Part shown: positions 11,035 to 19,249 of the stretch, in pieces
Layout: every line of letters starts with the position of its first letter
Position numbering within the stretch: position 1 is the first letter of the stretch
Assembly: GCA_942490705.1 (NCBI GenBank)
Contig: CALNXY010000006.1
Coordinates: 1-64,000, forward strand
DNA from: JAGRCP01 sp942490705
Lineage (GTDB): Bacteria; Chloroflexota; Anaerolineae; Caldilineales; Caldilineaceae
Direction: 5' to 3'
DNA: 64,000 nt
Notes under the pieces: generated by a model
Databases searched by the model: none
Told to the model about the DNA's origin: nothing
Seen by the model: only the letters and a program-made list of their open reading frames with translations
Program-made: the position numbers and the translations under genes

Positions 11035-11196
11035 AATACCCATAGCGCCATAGGGTGACGCACATCTTGCTTTTGTTCTTTCCTTCTCATGCGTTAGAAA
11101 GCCTTGCTTTAACGCTTCTGCCACTACGTTTTTTGCCTTTGAGGAGAAAAAATCATTTAACAATCTATTATGTCATTATATGGAGCAATTGGTATA
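11035..11196. repeat. MITE-like palindromic repeat, copy 1
   Basis: About 160 bases with inverted ends: it starts ATACCCATAGCGCCATA and ends TATGGAGCAATTGGTAT, its near reverse complement. Shared internal blocks with copy 2 are GACGCA..ATCTTGCTTTTG and AAAAAATCATTTAACAATC. No coding capacity. It sits just after the response regulator stop. Confidence 0.7.
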
Positions 11197-11217
11197 AAAT
11201 ATTAATTTGGCATATGT

Positions 11218-11376
11218 AATACCAATTACGCCATATTATGACGCATATCTTGCTTTTGACTTTTCTCTCATGGGTTAAAATGCCTCGCTTCCTCAGTGCT
11301 TACGGTGTTTTTTGCTATTGATAAGAAAAAATCATTTAACAATCTATTACGCCCTTATATGGCGCAATTGGTATAA
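11218..11376. repeat. MITE-like palindromic repeat, copy 2
   Basis: A second copy, 22 bases after copy 1 and in the same orientation. The ends ATACCAATTACGCCATAT and ATATGGCGCAATTGGTAT are inverted repeats of each other with one mismatch. The pair fills the gap between the regulator and hisA (11,029-11,428), where I see no gene. Confidence 0.72.
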
Positions 11377-11428
11377 CTCCTTGCTTTCTAAGGCTGTCCT
11401 TTTCTAAATTTGGTTTCATTATAAGATT

Positions 11429-12152
11429 ATGATCGATATTATTCCATCAATTTGGATCCAGAATAGGAAATGTGTCAGAATCCACCAGGGTGATTTTTCA
11501 AAGACCGAAGAATATGCTATTCCAATCGATCTTCACAAGCGATTCCAGGACCATGGAATAAAAAGACGATACATTTAGTAGATTTTGATGGAAGTGCAAA
11601 GGATCCTCGGTTAATTATGATGTCCTAAACTGGCCATACTTCCTTGAATATTGATTTTTCAGGAGGTGTCCAAACAGATGGGGATATACAAAGTATTTGA
11701 ATATGGCGGCGCTTATGTAACGGCCGCATCAATAGCCGTTACAAACCCAGGGCTTTTTTCGGAATGGGTCGTCACCTATGGAAGAGAGAAAGTAACATTG
11801 GCAGCCGACTGCATAAACAGCAAAGTTGCCTTTCGCGGTTGGCAGAAAAAATCGGATCTGGATATACTCAAACATATCGAGCACTTCTATTCAAGGGGGC
11901 TTAAGTACGTAAAAACAACTGATATATCTAAAGATGGGACCCTGGAAGGCCCCTCTTTCAACCTTTATAGTCAAATTATTGAAAAGTTTCCAGGAATTGG
12001 CCTTTTGGCAAGTGGTGGCGTAAGGGGAATAGATGACATCAAAAGATTAAATTATTAGCGGGTTTATTCGGCGTAATTTTCGAAAAGCTTACTATGAAGA
12101 CCGTTTAAAACTGAGTGAGATAGAATCGTTGATCGTTAAAGGCAAAGATTAA
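11429..12152 (+). pseudogene. hisA: Phosphoribosylformimino-AICAR-P isomerase (HisA), frameshifted
   Basis: HisA performs the Amadori isomerisation of ProFAR to PRFAR in histidine synthesis. The ATG at 11429 opens MIDIIPSI, followed by VRIHQGDFSKTEEYAIPIDL. The frame then changes near 11,560, 11,610, 11,655 and 11,695. HLVDFDGSAKD, the core motif NIDFSGGVQTDGDI and the long open part VTAASIAVTNPGLFSEW follow. TTDISKDGTLEGP and LLASGGVRGIDDI contain the second catalytic region and the phosphate site. The end KLSEIESLIVKGKD is reached after another shift near 12,053. No other his genes are visible nearby. The identity is good; the breaks look like errors. Confidence 0.82.
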
Positions 12153-12176
12153 AAAGCCTTATAGTAATCCTGAATT

Positions 12177-12476
12177 TTAAAATTTACCAACCACATATTG
12201 AATGAAATTAAGAAAGTAAGAAATCGCTTCTTTTTTAGGTTTTTGTTCTTCAACACCGCCCTTGTTAATAGCGTTTAATAGCATTGGCCCACTCTTCAGG
12301 CCTTTAAAAGAACTATCCTGCTGCAGTTCTAGCGGAGCCCCAGAGTTAGGGTCTTCAGACTCCAGGGTCTCGTATGGTTTCTGGATCGCCTCCGATGCAT
12401 TGGTTTTAATCGTAATGGAAAAAAACGTTAAGGCAAAAATCAGCAGGAATTTTTCGGGATTAACAATAGAATCCAA
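12177..12476 (-). CDS. Small hypothetical protein with signal-like N-terminus
   Basis: A 99-residue open frame with a hydrophobic stretch near the start (FLLIFALTFFSITIKTNASEA) that could be a signal peptide. The rest is polar and Pro/Glu/Lys-rich, with no motif I recognise. It is convergent with hisA and divergent from murF. Because this half of the window is rich in indels, both ends are uncertain and the protein may not be real. Confidence 0.4.
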   Translation of the reverse strand: MDSIVNPEKFLLIFALTFFSITIKTNASEAIQKPYETLESEDPNSGAPLELQQDSSFKGLKSGPMLLNAINKGGVEEQKPKKEAISYFLNFIQYVVGKF

Positions 12477-12591
12477 ATCGGTTCAAATTTTATATTTAAG
12501 TCAGAAATAATAAATTTAATAAAAAGTTCACAGAAAGTTATTATACTATTCATGCTTGCTGGCGTATTTACCTTCCCAATAAAATTTTTCT

Positions 12592-13919
12592 ATGAGTCAA
12601 AAAGGCCAAATTATAAATTTCAGCGACCTGGGGAGCATCTATTGATGGTAAAATTATTCAGATAGATGAGGACTTACCAATTACTGAAATCTTTGTTGAC
12701 AGCCGAAAACCAGTAATTTCTTATGGAGCGACTTTCATTGCCATATCCGGCGAGAGGCATAATGGCCATGATTATGTGCAAGACCTCTACAAGCTGGGGG
12801 TTAAAAATTTTATTACCGACTTAAGGGTAGATGCCTCAAGTATGCCGGGAGCCAACATTTTCCGCGCTCCAAACTCTTTAAAAGCGCTTCAACTATTAGC
12901 TCAATGGAAACGAAATTCCTGTGGCTCAAAACTTACCGAGGTTATTGGGATTACAGGGAGCAATGGAAAAACCATTGTAAAGGAATGGTTAAGCGTAATA
13001 CTGGAAAAAAGATTCAGGTTGATCAAAAGCCTGGGCAGCTATAACTCTCAAGTGGGGGCGCCATTATCCGTTTGGAAGACGATCCCAGCCATAATTTTGG
13101 AATTTTTGAGGCAGGTATTTCTAAAAGAGGGGAAATGCAAGTACTGGAAAAGATCATTCAGCCAAGCCTTGGGATCATTACAAATATTGGGTCTGCACAC
13201 GATCAGGGGTTTAGTAACCGCTTTGAGAAAGCAAAAGAAAAATGCAAACTATTTAAAAATTGCAAGGCCCTTATTTACCCCGCTGAATATGAAGAAATCC
13301 GGTTTGCTGTCGAAAATTTAAATTCAGAGGGGGATATCCAATTACTGGCCTGGTCCTCGGACAGCTCTTCAGCCTTTCGAGTCCTCAGGAAAGACTCAGC
13401 TGATAGCGATTTCATACAAGGGGAACTTCATGAATTTATTCCTCCTTTTACCGATTCGGCTTCCTTTGAAAAACTTAATTCACTGCATTTGTACCTCTCT
13501 ATTTGGGATATATCCATGAGGAAATTACTTCCGGTTTATTATTGCTTGAACCGGTAAAAATGAGGCTTGAGCTCAAAAGGGCCAAAAATAATAACTACAT
13601 AATCGATGATACATACAATAACGACCTCTCTGCGCTGGAAATAGCGCTGGATTTTTTGGTGAGTCAAAAGCATAAAAAGTATATACGTTTTATTCTTTCA
13701 GACATCCTTCAGTCGTTTGAATCGGACGTAAAACTTTATGCAAAAGTGAATAGCCTCTTAAAATCCAGGAATATTGATTCTTTTATAGGTATTGGCGCTT
13801 CAATTCTAAAGAATAAAGATCAGTTTTCAATAGATGCCAGTTTTTACGCGTCTACCGCGGATTTCCTTGATCAGTTAAACCTCTCGGAATATCATGATGA
13901 AATTATTTTGATAAAAGGC
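12592..13919 (+). pseudogene. murF: UDP-MurNAc-tripeptide:D-Ala-D-Ala ligase (MurF domain), frameshifted and cut off
   Basis: MurF adds D-Ala-D-Ala to the peptidoglycan precursor in the cytosol. The ATG at 12592 begins MSQKGQIINFSDLG. After a shift near 12,640 come ITEIFVDSRK and ATFIAISGERHNGHDYVQDLY, the N-terminal domain. The ATP loop is GITGSNGKTIVKEWL. GIFEAGISKRGEMQVLE, TNIGSAHDQGF and IIDDTYNNDLSALEIAL are the central and C-terminal parts, with frame changes near 13,075 and 13,480. The coding sequence ends at EIILIKG, where the DNA becomes foreign. In Bacteroidota this position normally continues into a fused alanine racemase, so the Alr half is lost at the join. Confidence 0.87.
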
Positions 13920-13955
13920 CGAGCCGGTGCGGACCATGCCTGGGCGCGCAGCAAG
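13915..13955. other. Junction between Bacteroidota and Chloroflexota DNA
   Basis: The AT-rich murF sequence reads up to EIILIKG near 13,918. Within a few bases composition switches to GC-rich and a complete DUF309 gene of Chloroflexota type begins at 13,956. Indels are frequent before this point and absent after it. Confidence 0.88.
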
Positions 13956-14411
13956 ATGATGGGCGATCTGCCCCAGGTGGTCGAGCGCCACATTCGGCCA
14001 CCCGTCCGCTACCCCGACGGCTGGGACGACGAGTTGAGCGAAAAGGCCAGGCGTGGCGTATGCGAATTCAACAAGCGGGAATACTTTGAACAGCACGAAT
14101 GGTTTGAGGAAGCGTGGATGGAAGAGCAACGGCCCATTCGCGAACTATATCAGGGCATTCTGCAGGTGGGCGTAGCGTTCTATCTTATCGAAGAGGACAA
14201 CTGGGCCGGCGCGCTCAAGATGTTTCGGCGCGGTTTGCCGCGCCTGCGTGACCTGCCCGAAGTCTGCCAGGCAATCGAGCTGGCCACCTTTCGCGCGCGA
14301 GCCGAGGCGATCCATGCCGAAGTTGCGGCCCTGGGCGCCGAACGCCTGGATGCATTTGACCAAGACCTTTTTCCTCAAATCGAGCTGGCGGAAGAATGGC
14401 CGCCTAGCTAA
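13956..14411 (+). CDS. DUF309 domain protein
   Basis: A protein of about 151 residues when started at the first of two adjacent ATGs (MMGDLPQVVERHIRPP). The frame is open further upstream only by chance, through the murF join. The signature of the all-helical DUF309 family is present: FNKREYFEQHEWFEEAWM, then IRELYQGILQVGVAFY and GALKMFRRGLPRL. The conserved acidic and histidine residues in EYFEQHEWFEEAW suggest a metal site, but no function has been assigned to the family. It is the first gene of the GC-rich part and has no obvious operon partner. Confidence 0.85.
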   Translation: MMGDLPQVVERHIRPPVRYPDGWDDELSEKARRGVCEFNKREYFEQHEWFEEAWMEEQRPIRELYQGILQVGVAFYLIEEDNWAGALKMFRRGLPRLRDLPEVCQAIELATFRARAEAIHAEVAALGAERLDAFDQDLFPQIELAEEWPPS

Positions 14412-14477
14412 GACCATCGCAACTGCTCAGATGCCGGTCCGCCAAACTGAAATCTCTACGAGAAGATGACTTTCATT

Positions 14478-14518
14478 GATGCGACCGCCTAGATGCGACC
14501 GCCTAGATGCGACCGCCT
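14478..14518. repeat. Three direct copies of a 14-base unit
   Basis: The unit GATGCGACCGCCTA is repeated at 14478, 14492 and 14506 (last copy one base short), in the non-coding gap between the DUF309 gene and the mutarotase. Confidence 0.85.
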
Positions 14519-14526
14519 CTGCCTTC

Positions 14527-14595
14527 CTTCGACAGGCTCAGGCGGCGGCTACCCAGTGGCGCAGGCTGAGCCCGCTTGAACTGATCCTGTCGAAG
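14527..14595. repeat. REP-like inverted repeat
   Basis: CTTCGACAGGCTCAG at 14527-14541 and CTGATCCTGTCGAAG at 14581-14595 are inverted repeats with one mismatch. They enclose 39 bases that contain another partial copy (CAGGCTGAGCC). This sequence type is a common dispersed palindromic element in GC-rich bacteria. No gene lies in the remainder of 14,412-14,710. Confidence 0.7.
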
Positions 14596-14710
14596 TGTCG
14601 AAGCCGGATCTACCAAGGGCTTGCAAAACCAATGTTCTCGTAGCACCTTCAGTTTAGAACGCCCGATGCATGATCAGGCCGATCACGCATCGGCCAAACA
14701 GCCACTGCCG

Positions 14711-15034
14711 TTAATCCAAGTGAAAGACCTCTTCCAACTCGATCATCATCTCATCCGCATGCGCGTTATCCGGCGATTCGAAATAGGGCGCCATAAACGT
14801 TTGCCAGCGATCGTTGACTTCAGTCTGCGCCATGGCAGCCTGGGCAGTGGCAAAATCTACTGGCGTCTCAAAATAGCCAAAGAGTAGGCCATCTTCGTTC
14901 AGGAATAGGGAATAGTTGTGCCATCCTGTGGCGCGCAGGGCCTCCAGCATTTCTGGCCAAACGTCTTGATGGTGTTGCTTGTATTCTTCCAGCTTGTCCG
15001 CTTTTACTTTCAGCACGAAACCAATTCGTCGCAT
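14711..15034 (-). CDS. rhaM: L-rhamnose mutarotase family protein
   Basis: A 107-residue protein of the RhaM/RhaU family, which interconverts alpha and beta anomers of L-rhamnose and related sugars in the cytosol. The ATG at 15034 (MRRIGFVLKVK) follows a strong ribosome site (AAGGGGGG). Typical parts are LEEYKQHHQDVWPEML with the active-site His, GWHNYSLFL, LFGYFE and the C-terminal EEVFHLD. It ends the sugar transport and isomerase cluster on this strand. The exact sugar is inferred from the family. Confidence 0.9.
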   Translation of the reverse strand: MRRIGFVLKVKADKLEEYKQHHQDVWPEMLEALRATGWHNYSLFLNEDGLLFGYFETPVDFATAQAAMAQTEVNDRWQTFMAPYFESPDNAHADEMMIELEEVFHLD

Positions 15035-15134
15035 GTCATTCCCCCCTTGGTGGTAATCACAATTCCGGCAACTACGCCTGTATACAAACGAGTTCACAGG
15101 TCGAACATTGCTCACGTGCGGCAGTCTACAGTCT

Positions 15135-16604
15135 CTACCCAACTGTGACCAATTCAAGATCAAGCAAACGCGCCAACTTACGTATCTTGCCGATCTGATG
15201 ACCAACGCCAAGCGCGCAGTGATGCGTCGGGCCCGCCTCGGCCCAGCGATTCATGAATTCAGCCGGGTCCAGGCTGAAGCGCAGGCGAGAATTGGTGTTG
15301 CCGATTGCCAGCCGGGGCCCTGGCTCTGCTTCGCCCTCGGCCGCCAGCAATTTGAGTCGCCCGTCAGCCGTCTGGGTCATGCCCAAAATGGTGACCGGTC
15401 CGGTCTTGACATTGAACTCCACCGACAGGCCATAGCCGCGCTTGCCGTGGAAAAGCCCCAGACCGCGCAGCAGCGGTTTGTCCGCGCTGATGGCGACGTG
15501 GCCCGGCCCGTCATGGCCCATGAGGATAAATTCATCCACAAAGTCCATGGCATAGAACTCGGTGTAGGAGCCCCCCGCGCCCAAGCGGTCCATAACCAGC
15601 ATCGCCATACAGGTTTTCAGATCGCCTTCGCCCGACGCGGGGACGCCGCGCGCTGTCAGCAACGAGTTGCCGACAATCAGGGACGCGCCGAGTTCCTCGT
15701 TGGCATTGCCGTTGAGGCCGCGGTAATAGTAGGTCAGACCGTTGAGGTCGAAGTCTTGAACCAGCTTGTCAAGGCCGACAGCCACCCGGGCTGACCAGAG
15801 CATGGCGTCATCCGTAACCGGCATCGAGATCTTGTCTTTGCCCGGTGCAGCGACTTCGAACGTCTCCGTGATTTCCACGATCTTGGCGGCGATTTCTTCG
15901 TCCGTCGCCTGCTCGACCCGCTCGTGCAAGTCATCCATCTCCAAGACTTCGACGTGTGCGCCAAGCTGGGCATGGTGCATCGTGAAGTCCGAATACATGT
16001 CGAGCATGCCGGGGTAGGTGTGGCCCAGGAAGCCGACGCGGCTGTAGTTGAGGGTGCGCAAGATGCCGGCAGCCACAATCCACTCTTCGATCTCCTGCCA
16101 GGCGCGCGCATAGTATTGATTGGCTGCCCCGTCGACCGGATTGAGCAACCCGGACACGACGTTGAACTGGATGCGGCTGCGGGCAAAGGCATTGGAGATT
16201 TCGGGCACGCAGCAAGCGCAGCAGTTGGCGAGCCACTCGCCCGTGTCCGTATTCGGATAATCGAGCGCGTCCGCCGGTTGCAGATTGAGAATCAGTACGG
16301 GCGCTTTGCGCCGTTGAACTGCAGGCAGCACCTGCGACGATGTCGAATAGGTGCCCACGTAACAGACGATCATGTCGACATTGGCTTGGGCGAAGAGGTC
16401 GCCGGCGCGCTGCGCGGCAGGCGCAGTGTCAACGAGTCCGGCCGAAACGACCTCCGCGCCCATCACACCGATGCGATCTTCCACTGTCTGCTGATAGCCT
16501 TCGAGGCGCGCTTTCAGCCCCTCAAACTGGGGCCAATAAGCTGCCAGGCCAATGCCAAAGACGCCAATCTTGGCAGCCGGTGTTCGATCTGGGTGTGCTT
16601 GCAT
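15135..16604 (-). CDS. L-arabinose/L-fucose isomerase family protein
   Basis: A 489-residue cytosolic aldose-ketose isomerase of the AraA/FucI superfamily. The ATG at 16604 has GGGAGAG upstream. The N-terminal Rossmann-like domain begins KIGVFGIGLAAYWPQF, with CYVGTYSTSSQVLP. Putative metal ligands in the C-terminal half are the Glu of ASGEGDLKT, the Asp/Glu of FVDEF, the His of LMGHDGPGH and the late His of ALGVGH. It sits between a sugar mutarotase and a CUT2 transporter, so it probably isomerises the imported sugar (L-rhamnose, L-fucose or L-arabinose). The family is firm; the substrate is open. Confidence 0.85.
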   Translation of the reverse strand: MQAHPDRTPAAKIGVFGIGLAAYWPQFEGLKARLEGYQQTVEDRIGVMGAEVVSAGLVDTAPAAQRAGDLFAQANVDMIVCYVGTYSTSSQVLPAVQRRKAPVLILNLQPADALDYPNTDTGEWLANCCACCVPEISNAFARSRIQFNVVSGLLNPVDGAANQYYARAWQEIEEWIVAAGILRTLNYSRVGFLGHTYPGMLDMYSDFTMHHAQLGAHVEVLEMDDLHERVEQATDEEIAAKIVEITETFEVAAPGKDKISMPVTDDAMLWSARVAVGLDKLVQDFDLNGLTYYYRGLNGNANEELGASLIVGNSLLTARGVPASGEGDLKTCMAMLVMDRLGAGGSYTEFYAMDFVDEFILMGHDGPGHVAISADKPLLRGLGLFHGKRGYGLSVEFNVKTGPVTILGMTQTADGRLKLLAAEGEAEPGPRLAIGNTNSRLRFSLDPAEFMNRWAEAGPTHHCALGVGHQIGKIRKLARLLDLELVTVG

Positions 16605-16701
16605 TTTGCGTCTCTCCCTCTGTTTATCTTGGCATGGTGGTCGGTATCGGCATGAACCGGTCAGGCCTGGTACGCCTGGCTGGTGTAGCGGCCGGAAATC
16701 G

Positions 16702-17727
16702 TCAAGTAGCTGTTGGACCCTTGCGGCGGAACACAGCGATATCCACGGCGCCGAGCCGGAATTGGTCGATCGCAACGGCGAGAAGCAGCACCAATCCCTG
16801 CACGATTTGCTGGTAGTCCGAAGACAGGCTGAGTAGCGTCATCCCGTTGTTCAACGTGCCGAGAATCAAGACGCCAAAAAATGTTCCAAGCATGGTCCCC
16901 TTGCCGCCGGCCAAGCTGGTACCGCCGAGAACCACCGCAGCGATCACGCTAAATTCAAGTCCCATGGCGGCCTGCGGTGCTGCGGCGTAAAGTCGAGCCG
17001 TAAGGATAACGCCGGCGAGCCCGGCACTGAAGCCGGAGAGCAGATAGGCCGTGATTTGGTAGCGGGTCACGGGAAGACTGGCCAGCCGGCTCGCTTCCGC
17101 ATTGCCTCCGACGGCGTATAGTGCGCGTCCATAGGTCGTATAGTTGAGCACGATGAATCCGATAATGAAGAGAATAAGCGCTACCAAAATGGGAAATGGA
17201 ATCCCCAAGATCTCGCCGCTGCCCAAACGCGCAAATTGCTCATCATAGACCGGTTTGGTCAAGCCGTCTGAGAGGACAAAGGCTGCGCCGCGTGCAACAT
17301 AGAGCGTGCCGAGAGTCGTAATGACAGCATTGATCCCTACCTTGGTCACTAGCAGTCCATTGAGTAATCCCACCAGTGTGCCTGCCAGTAGCCCAGCGAG
17401 GGCAGCAGGCCAAATGCCGATTTGTGGTTGAAGGACGGCAATCACCACACCCGAGAGCGCCACGACTGAACCAACTGAGAGATCAAGTCCGCCGCTGATC
17501 ATGAGCATGGTGGTGAAAACCGCCACGATCGCCAAAATGGAAGTTGCCATCAACAGATTGATGATGTTTTGCGTTGTGAGAAAGAAAGGTGATAGGAGCG
17601 CCAAGACGACAAAAATCAGCGCATAGACGATAGCCAATCCTACAACTTCACGCATGGAGGCGTTGGCGCCGATGCGATTACCGGCTGCTCTTGCCTGGGA
17701 GACACGACCTGATTCTTGGTTAGCCAT
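16702..17727 (-). CDS. CUT2-type sugar ABC transporter permease (second)
   Basis: A 341-residue inner-membrane permease of the RbsC family. A cytosolic N-terminus of about 28 residues is followed by eight to ten hydrophobic helices. The family signature GGLDLSVGSVVALSGV is present, with AVGGNAEASRLASLPV (the cytosolic loop) and LGGTSLAGGKGTMLGT near the end. It overlaps the ATPase stop by 8 bases, so the two are translationally coupled. With the permease at 19,246 it probably forms a heterodimer, as RhaP/RhaQ do in rhizobial rhamnose transporters. Confidence 0.92.
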   Translation of the reverse strand: MANQESGRVSQARAAGNRIGANASMREVVGLAIVYALIFVVLALLSPFFLTTQNIINLLMATSILAIVAVFTTMLMISGGLDLSVGSVVALSGVVIAVLQPQIGIWPAALAGLLAGTLVGLLNGLLVTKVGINAVITTLGTLYVARGAAFVLSDGLTKPVYDEQFARLGSGEILGIPFPILVALILFIIGFIVLNYTTYGRALYAVGGNAEASRLASLPVTRYQITAYLLSGFSAGLAGVILTARLYAAAPQAAMGLEFSVIAAVVLGGTSLAGGKGTMLGTFFGVLILGTLNNGMTLLSLSSDYQQIVQGLVLLLAVAIDQFRLGAVDIAVFRRKGPTAT

Positions 17728-19249
17728 ACGTCACCGCCGTCGATGCTGCCTGGATGAGCTTGGCTTGCGTCGCTTCCGCCTGGCTAAATTCGGCAGTGAC
17801 GCGCCCTTGATACATTGTCAGGATACGATGACTCACCGCCAAGACCTCTTGAATATCAGATGAGACCATCAAGATACCGAGCCCCTCACTGGCCAAGCCC
17901 TCTAATTGCTCGTATATGTCGAAACGGGCGCCGATGTCTACGCCCCAAGTCGGTTCATTAAGAAGCAGCACCTTAACGCCTGCTTCAAGCCAGCGGGCAA
18001 GGACCAGCTTTTGCTGGTTGCCGCCGCTGAGATAGCGGGCGTGAATCTCCATGCCCCCCGCCATGCGAATCCCCAATTTACCGATCCAGTTTTCGACATG
18101 ACGGCGCTCGGCGGCACGCTTGAAGAAACCACCGCTGGCCAGTGCGCCCCAGTTAGAGAGCGTTACGTTCTCCTTAACACTGCGATCCAGAATCAGCCCC
18201 TGGACCTTCCGATCTAGTGGCACCAGGCCAATGCCGTTGCGGCGTGCATCGCGCGGGCTATCAATGAGCGCATCGTGCCCTTCTATGCGAATCGCCCCCT
18301 GGTCAATCGGCTCTGCCCCAAAGATGGCCCGGGTGAGATGGACATGCCCCGCCCCCAAGAGGCCAAAGATCCCCAAAATCTCACCAGAATGAACCGTCAA
18401 GGAGACATCTTCGAAGCGACCTCTCTGTGTAAGATCGTTGACCTCCAGCACGGGACCGTGCTTGCTGCCTCCTGGCGTTTGCTGCCGCGTCCAACCCTCA
18501 CCAATATCGCGGCCAACCATCATTGTTACCAAGGACTGCTTGGTTAGATCTTCGACGGAGTGCGTACCAACGTTGACGCCATCGCGCAAAACCGTGACGC
18601 GCTGGGCGATTTCAAAAACTTCGTCCAACCGGTGGGAAATGTAGATAATGCCGACACCTTGACCACGCAGGGTCTGCACAAATTCAAAGAGGCGTGTGAC
18701 CTCATTGGGTGTCAGGGCAGCGGTCGGCTCATCCATCACCAGAATGCGGGCCTGAGAAGAGAGTGCCTTGCCGATCTCGACGATTTCGCGTTCGACGGCG
18801 CTCAGCCTGTACATTGGTGTGCGGGGGTCTAGATCGACTTCCAACATGGTCAATGCGTTGCGGGCAAACTCATAGGCTGCGGCCCAGTCCACAAGCTGAT
18901 TACCGAAGGGGCCATGACGAGTTGGCAAATGACCCAGCAAGAGATTTTCAGCGACGGAGAGTTCGGGCGCGTAATGCAATTCCTGATAGATCATGCGAAT
19001 GCCCTGCCGTTCGGCCATGCGCGGGCTATCAATCTCAACCGGCTTACCGTCAATGCGTAGCACGCCAGCATCCCGCGTGTAGTCTCCGTTCAAGATCTTG
19101 ATCAGAGTTGATTTGCCGGCACCATTCTCACCCAGTAGGGCATGTACCTCGCCGGTCTCAAGATCGAAGTCAACATTCTTGAGAACTTGAACACCAAAGA
19201 AGCTCTTCTCAATGCCCTGCATAGTCAATAAGCGCGATGGCTCTGTCAC
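17720..19249 (-). CDS. CUT2-type sugar ABC transporter ATPase (two nucleotide-binding domains)
   Basis: A 509-residue protein of the RbsA/MglA type. The first domain has a canonical Walker A (LLGENGAGKSTLIKIL), signature region (YRLSAVEREIVEIGKAL), Walker B (ILVMDEPTAALT) and switch His (ISHRLDEV). The second domain is degenerate as usual in the family: its Walker A region reads GIFGLLGAGHVHLTRAIFG without GKS, but it keeps YLSGGNQQKLVLARWL and VLLLNEPTWGVDIGA. It powers import through the two flanking permeases. It overlaps the upstream permease by 4 bases and the downstream one by 8. Confidence 0.94.
   Translation of the reverse strand: MTEPSRLLTMQGIEKSFFGVQVLKNVDFDLETGEVHALLGENGAGKSTLIKILNGDYTRDAGVLRIDGKPVEIDSPRMAERQGIRMIYQELHYAPELSVAENLLLGHLPTRHGPFGNQLVDWAAAYEFARNALTMLEVDLDPRTPMYRLSAVEREIVEIGKALSSQARILVMDEPTAALTPNEVTRLFEFVQTLRGQGVGIIYISHRLDEVFEIAQRVTVLRDGVNVGTHSVEDLTKQSLVTMMVGRDIGEGWTRQQTPGGSKHGPVLEVNDLTQRGRFEDVSLTVHSGEILGIFGLLGAGHVHLTRAIFGAEPIDQGAIRIEGHDALIDSPRDARRNGIGLVPLDRKVQGLILDRSVKENVTLSNWGALASGGFFKRAAERRHVENWIGKLGIRMAGGMEIHARYLSGGNQQKLVLARWLEAGVKVLLLNEPTWGVDIGARFDIYEQLEGLASEGLGILMVSSDIQEVLAVSHRILTMYQGRVTAEFSQAEATQAKLIQAASTAVTYG

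Noticed and set aside
13900..14000. Horizontal transfer as the cause of the composition change
   Set aside because: No integrase, tRNA, insertion sequence or target duplication is at the boundary, a gene is cut in mid-domain, and the indel rate changes at the same point.
15108..16655. Plus-strand frames of 228 and 243 residues opposite the isomerase gene
   Set aside because: Shadows of a firmly identified isomerase; no ribosome site or family motif.
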